Below, one piece after another: positions 62,867 to 64,000 of a DNA stretch of 64,000 nt. Source of the DNA: Bacteroides ilei (GTDB taxonomy: Bacteria > Bacteroidota > Bacteroidia > Bacteroidales > Bacteroidaceae); the NCBI RefSeq assembly GCF_900128495.1, contig NZ_LT635801.1, positions 197,997 through 261,996 of the forward strand, given 5' to 3'. Under the pieces are notes generated by a model, which was not told the origin of the DNA, ran no database searches, and saw nothing but the letters and a program-made list of their open reading frames with translations. Made by a program: the position numbers and the translations under genes. Each line of letters opens with the position of its first letter. The first letter of the stretch is position 1.

Positions 62867-63330
62867 TAGATAAAAATGTTGTAACCCGGATAGTTGATGA
62901 ATGGCTGGAGGGTAAGGATTATTTTCTGGTAGATGTCACAGTTAGTCCGGATGACAAAATTGTAGTTGAAATTGACCATGCCGAAGGAGTATGGATTGAT
63001 GATTGTGTAGAACTGAGCCGGTATATAGAATCTAAATTGAACCGTGAAGAGGAAGATTATGAACTTGAAGTCGGATCGGCCGGCATCGGGCAGCCTTTCA
63101 AGGTACTCAAGCAGTATATGATTCATTTAGGTAAAGACGTAGAAGTACTCGATAACAACGGAAAGAAATGGACCGGGGTGCTGGCCGATGTCAATGACGA
63201 GAACTTTACGGTTACCGTTGAAGTCAAGATCAAGCCGGAAGGGGCTAAACGTCCTAAACTGGTGGAACAAAATGTGACCTTTACGTATGACGAAATAAAA
63301 TACACCAAATATTTAATAAGCTTTAGATAA
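62863..63330 (+). CDS. rimP: Ribosome maturation factor RimP
   Basis: 155 residues, the normal size. The N-terminal domain has DYFLVDVTVSPDDKIVVEIDHAEGVWIDDCVELSRYIESKLN and ELEVGSAGIGQPFK (the family's VSSPGIxRPL-like block, here in the Bacteroidetes form). The C-terminal SH3-like domain runs from about 90 (GKDVEVLDNNGKKWTGVLADVNDENFTV). It binds and matures the 30S subunit. It is followed 2 bases later by nusA, the conserved order. Confidence 0.93.
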   Translation: MIDKNVVTRIVDEWLEGKDYFLVDVTVSPDDKIVVEIDHAEGVWIDDCVELSRYIESKLNREEEDYELEVGSAGIGQPFKVLKQYMIHLGKDVEVLDNNGKKWTGVLADVNDENFTVTVEVKIKPEGAKRPKLVEQNVTFTYDEIKYTKYLISFR

Positions 63331-63332
63331 TT

Positions 63333-64000
63333 ATGGCGAAAAAAGAAGCAACTGTCAGCCTGGTTGACACGTTCTCGGAATTTAAGGACTTGAAGAATAT
63401 TGATCGCACTACTATGGTCAGTGTACTGGAAGAATCTTTCCGTAGTGTGATTGCAAAGATGTTCGGTACAGACGAAAATTATGATGTTATTGTAAATCCG
63501 GACAAGGGTGATTTTGAAATCTGGCGTAACCGGACGGTAGTGGCAGATGATGAACTGACCAATCCGAATATGCAGATCTCGCTGACAGAAGCACGTAAGA
63601 TCGATGCTTCTTATGAGGTAGGCGAAGAAGTGACGGATGAAGTGATTTTCGAGAAGTTCGGCCGCCGGGCTATCCTGAATCTCCGCCAGACATTGGCTTC
63701 CAAGATTCTGGAACTTGAAAAGGACAGTCTGTATAACAAATATATCGACAAGGTGGGTACGGTAGTGGCTGCCGAGGTATATCAGATATGGAAAAAGGAA
63801 ATACTTCTGCTGGATGACGAGGGCAATGAACTGCTGCTTCCGAAGACAGAGCAGATTCCGAGTGATTTCTATCGGAAAGGTGAAACGGTACGTGCGGTAG
63901 TGGCACGTGTCGACAATAAGAATAACAACCCGAAGATTATTTTGAGCCGTACTTCACCTGTATTCCTGCAGCGCCTGTTCGAACAGGAGGTGCCGGAAAT
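63333..64000 (+). CDS. nusA: Transcription factor NusA, 3' cut by window end
   Basis: The frame from ATG 63333 (MAKKEATVSLVDTFSEFKDL) is open to the window end, about 222 residues, out of roughly 420 in Bacteroidetes. It shows the NusA N-terminal domain (RTTMVSVLEESFRSVIAKMFG, DFEIWRNRTVVADDEL, FGRRAILNLRQTLASKI) and the start of the S1 domain (VGTVVAAEVYQIWKKEILLLDDEG), then KIILSRTSPVFLQRLFEQEVPE. NusA controls pausing, termination and antitermination. The rimP-nusA order, usually followed by infB, supports it. Confidence 0.95.
   Translation, partial: MAKKEATVSLVDTFSEFKDLKNIDRTTMVSVLEESFRSVIAKMFGTDENYDVIVNPDKGDFEIWRNRTVVADDELTNPNMQISLTEARKIDASYEVGEEVTDEVIFEKFGRRAILNLRQTLASKILELEKDSLYNKYIDKVGTVVAAEVYQIWKKEILLLDDEGNELLLPKTEQIPSDFYRKGETVRAVVARVDNKNNNPKIILSRTSPVFLQRLFEQEVPE

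Overview
The window comes from a member of the Bacteroidales, most likely Bacteroides or Phocaeicola. The signs are promoters of the TAnnTTTG type upstream of many genes, TonB-dependent receptors with carboxypeptidase-like N-termini, a lipoprotein with an acidic stretch after its lipidated Cys, a DUF3408/Mob integrative element, and IS66 and DUF4372-type IS4 insertion sequences. This is inference from gene content; no rRNA is present to name a species.

Layout. 1-1480 is the end of an IS66 element that has cut a MutS-like ATPase gene just after its Walker A motif. 2.8-14.7 kb is chromosome: a palindrome array, metY, a thioesterase, an iron alcohol dehydrogenase, a choloylglycine hydrolase-like secreted amidase, an EmrAB/TolC-type efflux operon with its divergent AraC regulator, a LuxR-type regulator, a frameshifted DUF1349 gene, and a fluoride riboswitch with crcB. 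14.72-32.65 kb is an integrated mobilizable element of about 17.8 kb, sitting in the 3' end of tRNA-Phe and bounded by 146-bp direct repeats. It carries a tyrosine integrase, two excisionase-like HTH proteins, a DUF3408 protein, MobC-like and MOB relaxase genes with a hairpin-rich candidate oriT, a Fic protein, a second tyrosine recombinase beside a 17-bp-bounded invertible promoter, a two-gene restriction-modification operon, and a SIR2-TPR gene of the defence-associated sirtuin type that is split by an IS4-family insertion. 32.6-37.6 kb holds tRNA-Phe and the sppA-lpxK-punA-thiL housekeeping operon. 38-44 kb is GC-rich by eye and holds a nucleotide pyrophosphatase-like lipobox-free secreted phosphodiesterase, a second IS4 copy and a frameshifted Oar-like TonB receptor. 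44.2-46.9 kb is a complete IS66 element (tnpA, tnpB, tnpC). 47.1-58.1 kb is an efflux/permease operon (TolC, HlyD, DUF2807, two MacB/FtsX-type permeases) with a well-formed sigma-54 promoter, divergent from an NtrC-type regulator and its histidine kinase. 58-62.6 kb holds a small membrane protein and a lipoprotein/TonB receptor pair. 62.8 kb to the end is rimP and the start of nusA.

How the parts fit. The mobile element looks like a defence carrier: a restriction-modification operon whose only recognisable promoter lies in a segment that can invert (currently facing away, so predicted OFF), plus an anti-phage sirtuin that rejoins in frame to 861 codons once the IS and one 9-bp duplication are removed. 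The Fic gene of the same element has three 21-bp-spaced repeats over its promoter and the same triplet, with the same spacing, inside its own coding sequence. Several genes here are broken (MutS-like, DUF1349, SIR2-TPR, Oar-like receptor), three of them next to or by insertion sequences.
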